NCBI GenBank assembly: GCA_036924285.1 | Contig: JAYKYS010000018.1 | Coordinates: forward strand, 1,984,001-2,048,000 | Length of the DNA: 64,000 nt | Reading direction: 5' to 3' | From: Asterella californica | Lineage: Eukaryota > Streptophyta > Marchantiopsida > Marchantiales > Aytoniaceae | Part shown: piece by piece, positions 36,901-46,317 of the stretch | Position numbering within the stretch: the first letter of the stretch is position 1 | Layout: each line of letters begins with the position of its first letter | Notes under the pieces: model-generated | Seen by the model: only the letters and a program-made list of their open reading frames with translations | The model's database searches: none | Told to the model about the DNA's origin: nothing | Position numbers and translations under genes: made by a program

Positions 36901-38787
36901 AGATTCTGAATCTGAAGAATTGGTACCTACATCAGAAGTAGTATCGACAACTTCTGACTCCCAGTAGTCCGATGTGGGTCGATCCGATTCCGACGTCCCA
37001 ACTTGATCTCCGAGCAATGGAACTTTGATCCGGTGGTGATTCGGTCCGATGCGTAAATAACCTTTGTGCCAGTTATCCGTTGCATGTACTACTCGAAGCC
37101 AAGGTCTTCCGAGTAACATTTCATAACTTGACTCCTTCAAGATTTGAAATGTCATGTTTACTTGCACTCCCATTACTGACACGCAAACTCTCTCCAGCAC
37201 TCCCAATGGCCTAACTCGCTGTCTGTTAGCCATGCCAACCGTGATACTAGAAGGACGCGTTGGTACTAGATCCAACTTCCTCATGAGTCGTTCCGAGATG
37301 GCGTTTACTGCCGATCCTCCATCGACAAGAACATCAGAGACATCTCTCCCATTGATACGAGCCTCTACTTTTGATGCCTTGTTGCATACCTCTCCTTCAC
37401 TAGCGTCTAAAGCACTCACACCGACAGTAGAAGGATTTACCTTCTTCTTCCGACCTCGTCGGGAGCTTAGACCGCTACGAAGTTCTTTCCTCACCGAAGG
37501 ATTCAGAGCAATCAACTGTCCCACAGTAATGTTTGCTCGTTGCTTTCCCACGTCTTCCACCACATTGTATTTTGATTGCTCCATTGAAATTGTGAAATCA
37601 GTATTTCCCAATTTCTTCCGTCGCTCTTTGGTTTTTGAAGAAGATTTGCTACTCCGAGTATTTTGACTTGGAGAATCTTCCATCACGACCGGTTCTCCCT
37701 CCTCGAAATGCGTCCTCATCCTCTTCCTCTCATGAGCTAACAGCTCTACAGACTGAAAACCTTCTCGTACATCTCGCGGCTCCAAGATGTCAATGCATGC
37801 TACACCCTTGTCCTTACTTTGTGAAGTTGAAGCTCCATCCGCCGTTCCACCATTACGACTCGGACAATTACGTTGGAAGTGTGATCCTCCGCACGTAAAA
37901 CATCCTTGGCTCGTGTAGTTACTGGGTGATCCTTGCGGTGGTCCACCTCTGGACTGATAGTTTCCATAACCTCGTGAGCCCCCTCCAACATTTGGACTCC
38001 GGTGTTGCAACAAATTCACCATATTGATCTTCAAATCTGCCAGAGAATCTGTCAAACTTTTCAACTCATCACGAAAGTCGGGAGTAACAGATCTAGATGG
38101 TACAGTGACTGTAACCGCACTAATAGGAGCTATCGGAGTCAGATTTTGAAATCGAACAGTCGGAACACTCGCAGGTTTCAGAGTTGGCATGCTCGGCCCT
38201 TGCACATCTCCACATGCTGCCCCAACAGTCATTGGTTGCAAGTCGTCTCCATCCAGACTCTCTTCCATCCTGGTTGCGATCTTCACTGCATCAGCCTTCG
38301 AAGTTGGTCTCTCATACCGCACTTGTGTTCGAATCTCCGGCCTCAATCCCCCAATAAAATTCTTTGTGAGCATTGCTCCAATGCCCACCATCGTTGGTTC
38401 TACTACATCTCCACTCTTTCGTAAAACCACCCGAAACTTCTGTTCTAATTTCTCCACCCTCTCGGCATAAGTCCTTACTTTCTCTTTCTCTCCTTGTTTG
38501 AGGTAAGTTACCTCCACCATTAACTTCTCGTAACTTTCATCAGGAAGAAAAGTTTCAATTAAGGCCTCCGTCAATACTTCCCAAGTATCATCTGGAGTCC
38601 CCACTACTCTTCTCTTCTTTCTATCCTCATACCATGTCAATGCAGAACTCTCAAGAAATTCAGGTATCAACCCTACCCACTCGCTCTTCTTTCGATCTCC
38701 ATTGCCAATGCATGCTCTTTTGAAGTCTCTCACAAATCCTTCCACGTCTTCTCCATCCTTTCCGTAAAACACCGGAAGTTTCCCCAT
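33961..38787 (-). CDS. Gag-Pol polyprotein of the gypsy element
   Basis: 1608 residues in one frame. Gag occupies roughly 1-310, ending in a CCHC zinc knuckle (CFTCGGSHFQRNC, about 295). The aspartic protease has VDGGSAVN (about 487) in place of the usual D(S/T)GA. Reverse transcriptase covers about 780-960 with YPLPFIDEI, MPFGLCNAPATFQ and FIDDF as the catalytic YxDD equivalent. RNase H begins near LYTDAS (about 1027). Integrase has an HHCC zinc domain (about 1237) and the DDE core: Asp in WGIDFVGPL, Asp in SDRGREF, Glu in NGLVERTN. A GPY/F-like segment (FGPFIISKVW, about 1560) ends the protein; no chromodomain follows. Domain order RT, RNase H, integrase is diagnostic of Ty3/gypsy. Gag and Pol are fused in one frame, so the product ratio must be set otherwise than by frameshifting. 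Confidence 0.97.
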   Translation of the reverse strand: MGKLPVFYGKDGEDVEGFVRDFKRACIGNGDRKKSEWVGLIPEFLESSALTWYEDRKKRRVVGTPDDTWEVLTEALIETFLPDESYEKLMVEVTYLKQGEKEKVRTYAERVEKLEQKFRVVLRKSGDVVEPTMVGIGAMLTKNFIGGLRPEIRTQVRYERPTSKADAVKIATRMEESLDGDDLQPMTVGAACGDVQGPSMPTLKPASVPTVRFQNLTPIAPISAVTVTVPSRSVTPDFRDELKSLTDSLADLKINMVNLLQHRSPNVGGGSRGYGNYQSRGGPPQGSPSNYTSQGCFTCGGSHFQRNCPSRNGGTADGASTSQSKDKGVACIDILEPRDVREGFQSVELLAHERKRMRTHFEEGEPVVMEDSPSQNTRSSKSSSKTKERRKKLGNTDFTISMEQSKYNVVEDVGKQRANITVGQLIALNPSVRKELRSGLSSRRGRKKKVNPSTVGVSALDASEGEVCNKASKVEARINGRDVSDVLVDGGSAVNAISERLMRKLDLVPTRPSSITVGMANRQRVRPLGVLERVCVSVMGVQVNMTFQILKESSYEMLLGRPWLRVVHATDNWHKGYLRIGPNHHRIKVPLLGDQVGTSESDRPTSDYWESEVVDTTSDVGTNSSDSESEDTSSEEEREERNVGVNVVDLFPSPEVQRDRDKEPLTPEEVERRIATLRYGSKVTKEEKSCFEEIFRKYIHVFAFSYKDLREVTLEQHRIELEKEVKPVRQKQRRVSPPIADLVKEEIEKLHTAGFIYEVEHSEWVSPIVIVKKKNGKLRVCVDYKKLNAVTKKDYYPLPFIDEILEEVAGNEWYSFGDGYSGYNQIKIAPEHQHLTTFTTPWGTFAFQVMPFGLCNAPATFQRFMNKVFEPFLGKFVRDFIDDFCVYGSKEKHFEHLVKVLECLDVANASLNPEKCIFGCEEGLLLGHIISKDGIAVDPEKVQKILELPFPSTLTKLRQFLGMVGYYRRFILSFSHKAYALTAYLKKGVDYVLILGDEEALAAFEELKKALTSAPILVKPDWNKQFILYTDASNIAVGCTLSQYDVEGRDHPIAYASRQMIKAERNYSVTEREGLAVIYALRKFRHYLIGGKFTIVTDHKALKYIFNKPMVEGRLARWKLLLSEYDYEICDRPGKKHANADLLSRAYDGDGEEPVDDTFPDEDLMVLSNSIIPIEYQEIWDFVTEGVYPDGMRTREKKALVKRSQPYSVVEGVLFREGVDGVLRRAASKEESLRLMEEFHDGPVCGGHFAGKLTAHKILDAGYHWRGMFRDCLTYCKTCDVCQAFAIKSSVSTPLRSIPVLGPFEKWGIDFVGPLNRTPRNNKYIVVATDYLTKWVEARPLVTIGEVEVGRFLYERIITRFGCPLELVSDRGREFVSGMTTAMCTHFSISQRVTTSYKPSSNGLVERTNFTLCQMLAKDADMEGAKHNWDKRLHAVLWEYRTTVKTSTGYSPFKMVYGLESRLPIQFDLTTFQILQVGLKRKGGQIAEKERRETLLELEENRDDAAQRIEMAQLQQKKSYDKRLAKNKTKLQPFQKGEWVMLWDAIRHKRVQKKFLRRYFGPFIISKVWSNNTYDLQERSGTFFDRVNHDKLKKFHQRDTSLRGRSEN

Positions 38788-38922
38788 TCTTCTCTTCTTT
38801 TCTTCTTCTTACTCGAGGTACTGCTTGCAGATGTGAAGATCGCACTTCACCGCAATCCACAATTTCCCCGTTGAGCTCTCTCCTCTCCAAAGGTTGGAGT
38901 AAGTTTGACCCTCATGGTCATC

Positions 38923-39387
38923 TTATCTCTCGTGTGATAGACTATCTCCATCCTCGCTAGAGGTCTTCACTCGTTCCGTTTCTACACTCAACCTTCTCTC
39001 CAGACCTTCGGCTACAGTTTCTAGCAAAGCAACCACTGCGCTACACTCGTGCTCAACTGGAATCCCGTCCACTCCACATCTAGGACAAAAGGTTGTAGGG
39101 TCAATGACAGCTTGTCTAGGGGAAGAAGGACCTATGTGTAAGCTTAAGTCGACCAACCCTCTTCGCTCACGCAAAAGTCTATTCTTTGTAGGACACTTGC
39201 TCACTTTATGTCCTTCTTCTCCACACAAAAAGCACCTCGAGTTCTTCTCCTGGTTCTTACGACTACTCTCTGTTTCTTCCTCAAATTCTAGTCGAAATTC
39301 TCCTTTCGCCAGATCAGCGGTAACTATCACCGCATAGCCTTGAGGGATCTTGCTCAACCTCAATTTCCACTCTTGCTGTCCTTCCAT
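38923..39387 (-). CDS. Upstream small CCHC zinc-finger ORF of the gypsy element
   Basis: 154 residues, inside the element between leader and gag-pol. It holds a CCHC knuckle at residues 52-65 (CFLCGEEGHKVSKC) and a second possible metal site at 101-115 (CPRC...HEC). It is in the same frame as gag-pol, separated by its own TAA and a second TAA 8 codons before the gag-pol Met; the 37 sense codons between the stops are open. Canonical Gag zinc knuckles bind nucleic acid, so an RNA-binding or chaperone role is likely. It could be translated as a separate protein, be joined to gag-pol by readthrough or splicing, or be a decayed 5' end of a longer gag. Extra ORFs in this position are unusual for plant gypsy elements. 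Confidence 0.75.
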   Translation of the reverse strand: MEGQQEWKLRLSKIPQGYAVIVTADLAKGEFRLEFEEETESSRKNQEKNSRCFLCGEEGHKVSKCPTKNRLLRERRGLVDLSLHIGPSSPRQAVIDPTTFCPRCGVDGIPVEHECSAVVALLETVAEGLERRLSVETERVKTSSEDGDSLSHER

Positions 39388-39949
39388 GACGATGATCTGT
39401 CATACATCTCTCTCGCTCTATAGTTTGTTTGACACTTTTTTATCACTCGACTATCTTCTCGCTTAACAATCTCTCACATTACTAAGTAGAAGCTTAACTT
39501 GTCAACCCTGAGCCTCAGAGATCGAACATAACCCTCTCAAGAATTCTGTAATTCTTTCACTCTTTTACTTCAGCAAACGATATAACAGATTTGACCCCCC
39601 TTCGCTTCGAATGCCATAACTCCAGTTCTACTCGATCAATTCACGCATGATTTGGGTGCCTAGATAGCTTATCTTGCAAGCTATCAGCATGGAAGATTTC
39701 AAGGTCTAACTCTAAAAACTGAAAATATGAAAATGACTGTAAACTCCTTCCCGAGAGCTCACTATTTGATACCGAAAAACCCCCTTAACTTCCGAAAGAC
39801 ATAACTCTCTCCTCACAATTGATCTCTCGGAGATATCAAGCTTATTGGAAAGCTTATCTTGCCCTCTATAACATGGTGTATGTACAAAGGTTCTGAACTC
39901 ATGCTCGAAAACAGACATGAACTGTACTAACGACTACATACGAATCTTT

Positions 39950-39975
39950 GTATCGAGGTCCCGGCAACGGAACCA
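39950..39975 (-). other. Primer binding site of the gypsy element
   Basis: Three bases inside the 5' LTR the minus strand reads TGGTTCCGTTGCCGGGACC. TGG pairs with a tRNA 3' CCA, and CCGTTGCCGGG recalls the acceptor/T-arm of plant tRNA-Asp, with mismatches next to the CCA. The primer tRNA identity is from memory and not certain. Confidence 0.7.
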
Positions 39976-39978
39976 AAA

Positions 39979-40778
39979 TGTAAGCCGGCCTGTCTCTCAC
40001 CCAGGGGTACCTCAGATGACTAGGATTACTAGTGCACCCTAATTACAAAGATTTAAGTACATCCATGCTCACTTCACTCAACTCTCTGACCCGTATGGTC
40101 ACATCGGTACCTCTAATAGCGTTCCTGCACACAAGTTCTAATCCCGCTCTCAACATTACATCGCAAAATACTCAAGGACTCCCAAGGTCTCCAATGCTCA
40201 CTTTACTTACAGTCAGGAAAATGAGAGTGTCTTCCACCTTCTCAACTCCTCCTTATATACTCTACAACTTCTTACCGCGGTAACTTTCACTAAGTTACGT
40301 TACCTCATGGTAAGTGCGCAATCCAAAATAGTAAAACTTCTAAAGGCTACTAAGCCTTTAAGAATAGCACACACATTACTTGTTCTACTTTACAAAAGTA
40401 AGAGATTCTCCTACTTTAGCTTTTGTAAAGTGTTAACTTTCCACCCTATCCAATCGAAAGGCGACAACAAACTAATACGTCTTTTGAGGAGCATCTTTAG
40501 ATCTTTGTGCATGACTTTCCATCATGCATCCAATCAGCGATGGTCAACAAAGTTACATACTTTTGAGAAGCATATTTAGAGCTCCGCACTTGTCACATAG
40601 TGTCATAGTGGAACCTCTAATAGTTTCCCCAACTTAGTTATAACTATCTCCGCTAGTTATGGCTAGTTTTGATCACTCTAGATTTAGATCTTCGAACTAG
40701 AGTAACCTATAAGATAGTCATACCTAATGAAACTTATATAAACATGCACACAAATAATGGGATACTTGTGACGTGACA
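39979..40778 (-). repeat. 5' LTR of the intact gypsy element
   Basis: 800 bp, TG...CA ends. In transcriptional sense (minus strand) it holds a TATA-like GTATATAAGG (plus-strand 40252-40261), the likely core promoter, leaving a transcript start a few tens of bases on. The outer edge at 40778 is followed by gatc, the second copy of the target duplication. Confidence 0.95.
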
Positions 40779-40782
40779 GATC

Positions 40783-42826
40783 TTCCACTGACAATGACTT
40801 CGGATATCAACCTAGACGTTGAAAATGACGTTGGCTAGAAAATTCAAGTCCATTCACTCGTCAAAATAAGATGTACACAATAAGGTCTTAATTCTCCTTG
40901 TATGTTATGATTGACAAGATCACCAAAGTAGATAAGTCCATCATTCTCCTCATGAATTCTTCGTCAAAGTAGACAATGATCACTGTCGAAAGTGATCCCG
41001 ATGGATGTTATGAAGTTTGATATAGAACTGATTCAAAAATAGAAGATCCGGAATTCGTATCAATTCTCCATCCATAAATACAACCCTCACCTTTCATGTA
41101 GACACTAAGAAATACTCATGAAACACCACGCAAGGAAGAATGCCCCCACAAAGCCTCGACCTTTTATATTATATTCACATTTGATGACAAGAGCAAGTCA
41201 CGCGATTGCTGACAGATCACTGATCTCATTATCACTGATCTCACATCTCAATAACCTTGAACGTGACAACTAACATGTCGTCAGATGAGTTACACGAAAA
41301 GTTCACGGAATATCAAAATCAACATAATACAAGTTCTACGTTAAATTCACATGTGAACCATATCATAACACCGTGTCATCTACAACTCTCTCAGAGGTAG
41401 AGCCACAGAGTCAACAGACAGTGGAGCGTACTATCTCCACTTTCGCAATAAGAGTAGTTCAAGGAAGTATTCAGTCCACTGCAGATATAACAAGTTAGAT
41501 AGTTAGTCTTTACTTTTAAGTTCTCAGTTGAAAGACTACGCACTGTATATATTCTATTTACTCTTAGTAGTTAGTGGAGGGTTAAAAGCCAATTAGTGAT
41601 TTTGGCACCTTGTAAGTTTCAGGTCGTACGTTGGTCTGTCGGTTATGTCCGCTCGGTTGTCTCAAGCACGATATATCTTAGGTGCTCGAATCCTCATGAG
41701 GTTTAAAAGACCATCCCTTGGTCTTTGTCTTGTGTGGCGTGGTGCGTGTTGTTTTGGAGTTTTAGAGTTAGCTAGGAAGGACTGTTCAGAAGAGCTCTTT
41801 TCCCCCTTAGTTCTCTCCATAGCTTTCCTTGCCCACCTAGGTAGTTTAGCACAAGAGGCTTCCTGATGTAAAACCACATACTCAATTATGTTTATTGTGT
41901 TATTTGATACAGCTTGTACTTGTGCTTGTCTATAGTGCACTCGTAAGCATCAACAAGTTAAGGATTCGGATGATGACAGTTTTAACCATGTGTTATGTGT
42001 GCATTGGGTGTCGACAATCTTCCAAGATGCACACTACTTACTAGAGTAACTTCAGAACTAACATTGTGGACATGACGTCGTGTGGCTCGGGACTTCTCCA
42101 TCTTCAGAAGGACAACCTTTGGTCAAAGAGAGCGGGGCAGTATAAGAAGGAAGGTGCGAGAAAACTATTAGCATAGCTAGTCCATCGGACGGACTGTCAC
42201 AAGATGAGACAATACAATGAAGAATCGCCAATTTTTTATATCAACATAGCAGCAGAAGCTCCAAGCAGTCGTGCTTGAGCTGCTCCACCACGTAAACAAA
42301 CTATCAGTCTCTAAGGACAGATTTTTATGCACTGGCCGTTGTAATATGTAGTCGTGAGTTCGAAGAGCTTAATGCATGTAGTAGTGTGAAGATTGAGAAT
42401 AGTTGAGTAGTAAAGATGTCTGAGTGTTTTCTAACATTCATAACAGGTGGAAGATCCATCATAGGAGGCTGACAACCTACAGTAAATCATCATATTTTGG
42501 TTACCAGAGGAGAAACCCTCATTGTCTAAAGTGCACTTGGTGGTCTTAGCTATTGTTAGACCAAGTTGTGGTTCGGAGGTGAGGAAGTACACTGTTATGT
42601 TATGTCGTCTAGTCGAGATAAAGTGCCATACGTGAGATTTTCAAGATTTTTGAAGAAAATCTGATTGTGCTTTATGACCAATAAGTAAATAGTGAGACCT
42701 TAAGTGATTAGGATTAAGACCTTAAGATATATGACTGGGGTTGGTCAGAATTACGAGACGTTTGGTCGTACATAGAGTCCAAGTAGTCACTTTTGTGTTT
42801 GTTGGTTGTTTGGCATGAAAATTTTC
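40783..42826. other. Right flank of the gypsy element, no gene recognised
   Basis: A motif gtccatcattctcctcatgaattcttcgtcaaagt and shorter variants recur between 40900 and 41000, so the target was probably already repetitive. The 41600-41940 region has antisense-overlapping frames with no domain. Nothing else is supported. Confidence 0.4.
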
Positions 42827-44705
42827 TCAATTAAATTGTAGTACAGAGCAAGTCAACCCAAAGCTTATATGAGAACGATACTTTTTATGCTTAAGTTCTT
42901 CCTCTTCCTCTTTCTTCTGGGCAAGTCGCATGTCAATTTGCTTCTCCTCCAACTTCTTCGAAGTAAACCGCATGTCCACCTCTTCCTCGGCAATACGCAC
43001 GCGGTGAGACGGATCACAAGATGATCCTGTCAAAGCAAGTAGAAAAAGGGTCTAAGCGTCAAAGCGTGTCTGGAAAGCACTCAGTGTGCCTGGATCGCAC
43101 TCAGTGTGACCTTAAGAAGGTATTTGAGACACTGCATAGCTATGATTTCTTGAATCTAATCGCACTGAGTGCGGGTCGAAATCGCATTGAGTGAACATGT
43201 AATCGTCAATTTGAGAGCGGTTAATCTGAGTGCAACTCGAAATAAACTCTGTAATCCGTAAACCTGAACATGTAATCGATTTGAGAAAGCTAACCGCTCT
43301 GAGTGCGACCCAAACTAAACTTAGTGCGATAGAAGAACATGTCATCAATTTGAGGAAGCAAAACGCACTGAGTGCGGTGTTCTTATCGCACTCCTCGCGA
43401 TAAGAGACAACCATATTTGTATAAGCTAGACAACCAGATTTGTAGATCGTGTCGGAATCACAACTCGAAATCTATAAGCTAATCACACATAGTGCGACTA
43501 GATTTTTATAAGCTAATCGAGCTGAGTGCGACCCAAAACCGCACGCAGTGCGATACGAGACAACCATATTTGTATAAGTTAGAGCACAAGATTTGTATAA
43601 GCTAAGCTAATCGCACTGAGTGCGATCAGAAACCGCAGTCACTGCGATAAGAGACAACCAGATTTGTATAAGCTGAGCTAATCGCACTGAGTGCGATCCG
43701 GAACTGCACTCACTGTGATAAGAGACAACAAGATTTGTATAAGCTGAGCTAATTGCACTGAGTGCGATCTTGAACCGCACTCAGTGCGATAAGAGACAAC
43801 CAGATTTGTATAAGCTAAGCTAATCGCACTACGTGCGTGAAACTCAACTCGATTTGATCGAGTTGCTATCGACCCTACACCACACCACCACACCACTCAA
43901 AGCGATTACACCACTCAGTGCAATTGAGTGTTCAATAGCACTGCAAATGAATAAGACCCTCAGTGCCATCGACACTCAAGTGCAATCGTGTAAGACTGTT
44001 CAGTAAGAATATGTAATGAACCGGGCAACAACATGTAATCAGCGCTGCAAGAATACGAACCAAAAACATAACAGTACCTCCGAAATCATCTTGTCTTTCC
44101 ACAGGTCGTTCGATGTCCGCTTCAGGCTCTGATTGATCTTCGGTTTCAAGCTGCTCCTCTGGGACTTCATATTCTCGGACGATGACATGTATGGGGACTT
44201 GAGTTTCCCGAACTACGTCTTCAGGTTGAGATTGCTCAAGTGGGACCGATACAAACACTACTTCTTGAGAGATTCCTACATGGATCATGATATGAGTTAG
44301 AGCCATCCCCAAAAATGTCTCAACAGTTTCACTTTTCTTCGGTTGCTTCACATGTTTCTGAACCTGTAAAATCTCTCGTTCCAAGTTCTCCAATATGAGC
44401 TGTGTCCAATCAAAATCTACCTCCAGACCTTCGACTTTTGACTTGACATATAATGCCAATTGCTCTGTCACAGTTTTGGGTCTCTTCGTCGCAAGAAAGA
44501 CAGCATTGAGACACTGAAACAAGGCTCTCCATCCGGAATAAGCACATTCTCTAGCGAAATAACGCTTTCCTACTCTGTCATACTCTGGAAACCAGTCTGC
44601 AATTCGCACGTGTCTTAAAAACGATGGCATTGGAGTAACACCCAAAGGGATTGCGAAAGCTTCCCTGATGAGATCGAAAGTGAACTCGATCTCCGTTGAT
44701 CCCAT
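42827..44705 (-). CDS. Two-exon gene of unknown function with repeat-filled intron
   Basis: Exon 44705-44078 and exon 43026-42827 join in phase (GGA G|GA) across a GT/AG intron of 1051 bp, giving 275 residues. Exon 1 has a globular part (FLRHVRIADWFPEYDRVGKR, then YFARECAYSGWRALFQCLNA and ATKRPKTVTEQLALYVKSKV) and an acidic tail. Exon 2 is a charged coiled coil with a repeated DMR..KK.EE pattern. I recall similar proteins as unnamed, multi-copy, transposon-associated genes in seedless plants; no function is known to me. Further 5' exons are likely: 44846-44990 encodes DDMHDRIKWHWMDKHDIWRA and follows a clean acceptor, but I could not phase it onto exon 1. The start at 44705 is therefore provisional. 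Its intron carries the 71-bp palindromic array. Confidence 0.55.
43080..43850. repeat. 71-bp tandem array built on a 17-nt palindrome
   Basis: Three consecutive units start at 43611, 43682 and 43753, with a truncated fourth at 43824: an exact 71-bp period. Each unit contains atcgcactgagtgcgat (arms atcgcact/agtgcgat around one g) or a one-base variant, then a second partial palindrome (ccgcactcagtgcgat in the third unit), then gataagagacaaccagatttgtataagct. More degenerate units extend leftwards to about 43080, one with an inserted 22-bp duplication. The whole array lies inside the predicted intron of the minus-strand gene. Confidence 0.9.
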
Positions 44706-45059
44706 CTTCGCAATCCGAGTTCTGAATCATAAGAGTGTAAAAAGGACTTACACAAACCAACCTGTAATTCATAATGTTAATTGTGAAAACTTAGACAAAG
44801 AGAAAAACAGAGCATGAAAATACGTAAAAAGGAAGATATCCTAACATCAGGCCGAGCAAAATCGAAGGATAAGACTATCAACAAGCCCAACTTCTCAACC
44901 GACTCTTCATCAACTTCGTTCAACGCTCGCCATATGTCATGCTTATCCATCCAGTGCCACTTTATGCGATCATGCATATCATCTTGTGTACTGAAAGAGA
45001 TAAGAAAATGTCATTCTTCTTTCTTCTTCGTGTTTGACATGATCTACAAAAAATCCACG

Positions 45060-46060
45060 ATGTCAAAACCGAGATCGCACTGTAGAGGTTTAGTGCGATT
45101 TAAAGCACTTCACTCTCCGGTCGCACTGTCGAGATACAGGAAAAACTGTTGAGATACAGTGCGATTGAAGTGCTAATCCTAAACCTAAACCCGGGGTTTT
45201 AAATCGCACTAACTACGATTTAAATCTGCATTCACACGCAGTGCGACCCGCATGAGTAATGCAGAGCATTATCGCACTGAGTGCGTTATCGATCGCACTA
45301 AACGTATCGCACTTAGTGCGATAAACGTCACATTGAGCATTATCGCGCGGTTTAAATCTGCATTCGCACTAAGCATTTTGGCACTGAGTGCGATATCGGT
45401 CGCACTCAGCATTATCGCGTGATATCGTCGCACTGAGTAATCATCTCTACTCGCACCTCGAGACTTACCAAAGCTTCCAATTCACTCGTCATTAAGTTCC
45501 TGCACCTAGATGTCTATAATTCAATCACACTGCTTCCGTCCCACTCGTCGTTGTGCTCCCTGCACATATAACTAACTCTAATTCTATTGCAGACGCGTCT
45601 CAGGTCGCACTGTGTAATCTCACGTTCTGCTCCCAGTATTGCTAACGATCCTTCAAACGCAGTGCGACCGCAGACGTGATGAAATCGAAGACTCGCAGTG
45701 CGGGTCTCAAATCCGATCTGGGTAAACTCACGTCGCACTGAGTCGAGACTCACTGCAACTCGCAGTTAAACTCTCACGTCGCACCTCGAGACTTCTAAAG
45801 CTTCCAACCCACTCGTCCTTGTACTCCCTGCAGCTGCACTAAGCAAGAGTTAGCAATAACGTAACTGATTCTATACAAACGAGAACAGGTCGACTCACTG
45901 TGAGGATTTAAAATTAGTGCGACTCACTCTTTAAATCGCAGTGAGTTTAACGATAACATGTCGACTTACCACTCATTGTCAAAATTTAAAATCATTGCGA
46001 CTTCCTCTTAAAATCGCACTGGCTTTAACATCCGCACTGTGGTACTCAGTGAGATAAAAC
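45060..46060. repeat. Second field of the GCACTGAGTGC palindrome
   Basis: The same core (gcactgagtgcg, gcacttagtgcg, gcactgagtcg) recurs many times without fixed period, mixed with ttaaatcgcact motifs. Three related segments also recur: minus-strand TGCAG then GGAG(C/T)ACAA(C/G)GACGAGTGGG at about 45540-45558 and 45810-45835, with a more diverged one at 45465-45505. Two of them are followed on the plus-strand side by a shared cgcacctcgagactt. They read as short protein-like modules (EHNDEW, EYKDEW), perhaps duplicated exons of the neighbouring gene. Confidence 0.7.
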
Positions 46061-46317
46061 AACGAATAACAATGTCTAGAGTTATATCGAACTCACTTGA
46101 TGACTCTCGTACGTATTCTTCACTCCGATACCCTCTTGATCTCCATGTGCGCCCTCTGTCACGGCAGTGGCTTTCTTGGAACACACCTTACAAGAAATCC
46201 TTCGGTGATCCGATTGACAAGCTTCTCTCAACATTACAAAATGTGTACCTGGAAAAACAATGAACAGTGGAGTACAATGATGAATGAAAGTACACCAACT
46301 TTTTACTCCCAACTCAG

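Larger units (their letters stand above)
33148..40778 (-). mobile_element. Intact, recent Ty3/gypsy LTR retrotransposon
   Basis: A 7631-bp element read on the minus strand. LTRs (33148-33947 and 39979-40778) are each 800 bp, begin TG and end CA, and by direct reading differ at one base only (33159 t versus 39990 c), so insertion is recent. It is flanked by gatc on both sides (33144-33147, 40779-40782). Order from the 5' end: LTR, primer binding site, about 590-bp leader, a small CCHC ORF (39387-38923), gag-pol (38787-33961), polypurine tract, LTR. No frameshift or stop is visible in the 1608-codon gag-pol, so it may be autonomous. The 4-bp duplication is shorter than the 5 bp usual for the superfamily. 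Confidence 0.95.

Noticed and set aside
37154..37666. 170-codon plus-strand frame inside the gypsy element
   Set aside because: Antisense shadow of gag-pol.
43611..43823. 71-bp periodic repeats considered as a CRISPR array
   Set aside because: The whole 71-bp unit is conserved, so there are no unique spacers; the host is a plant and no cas genes are present.
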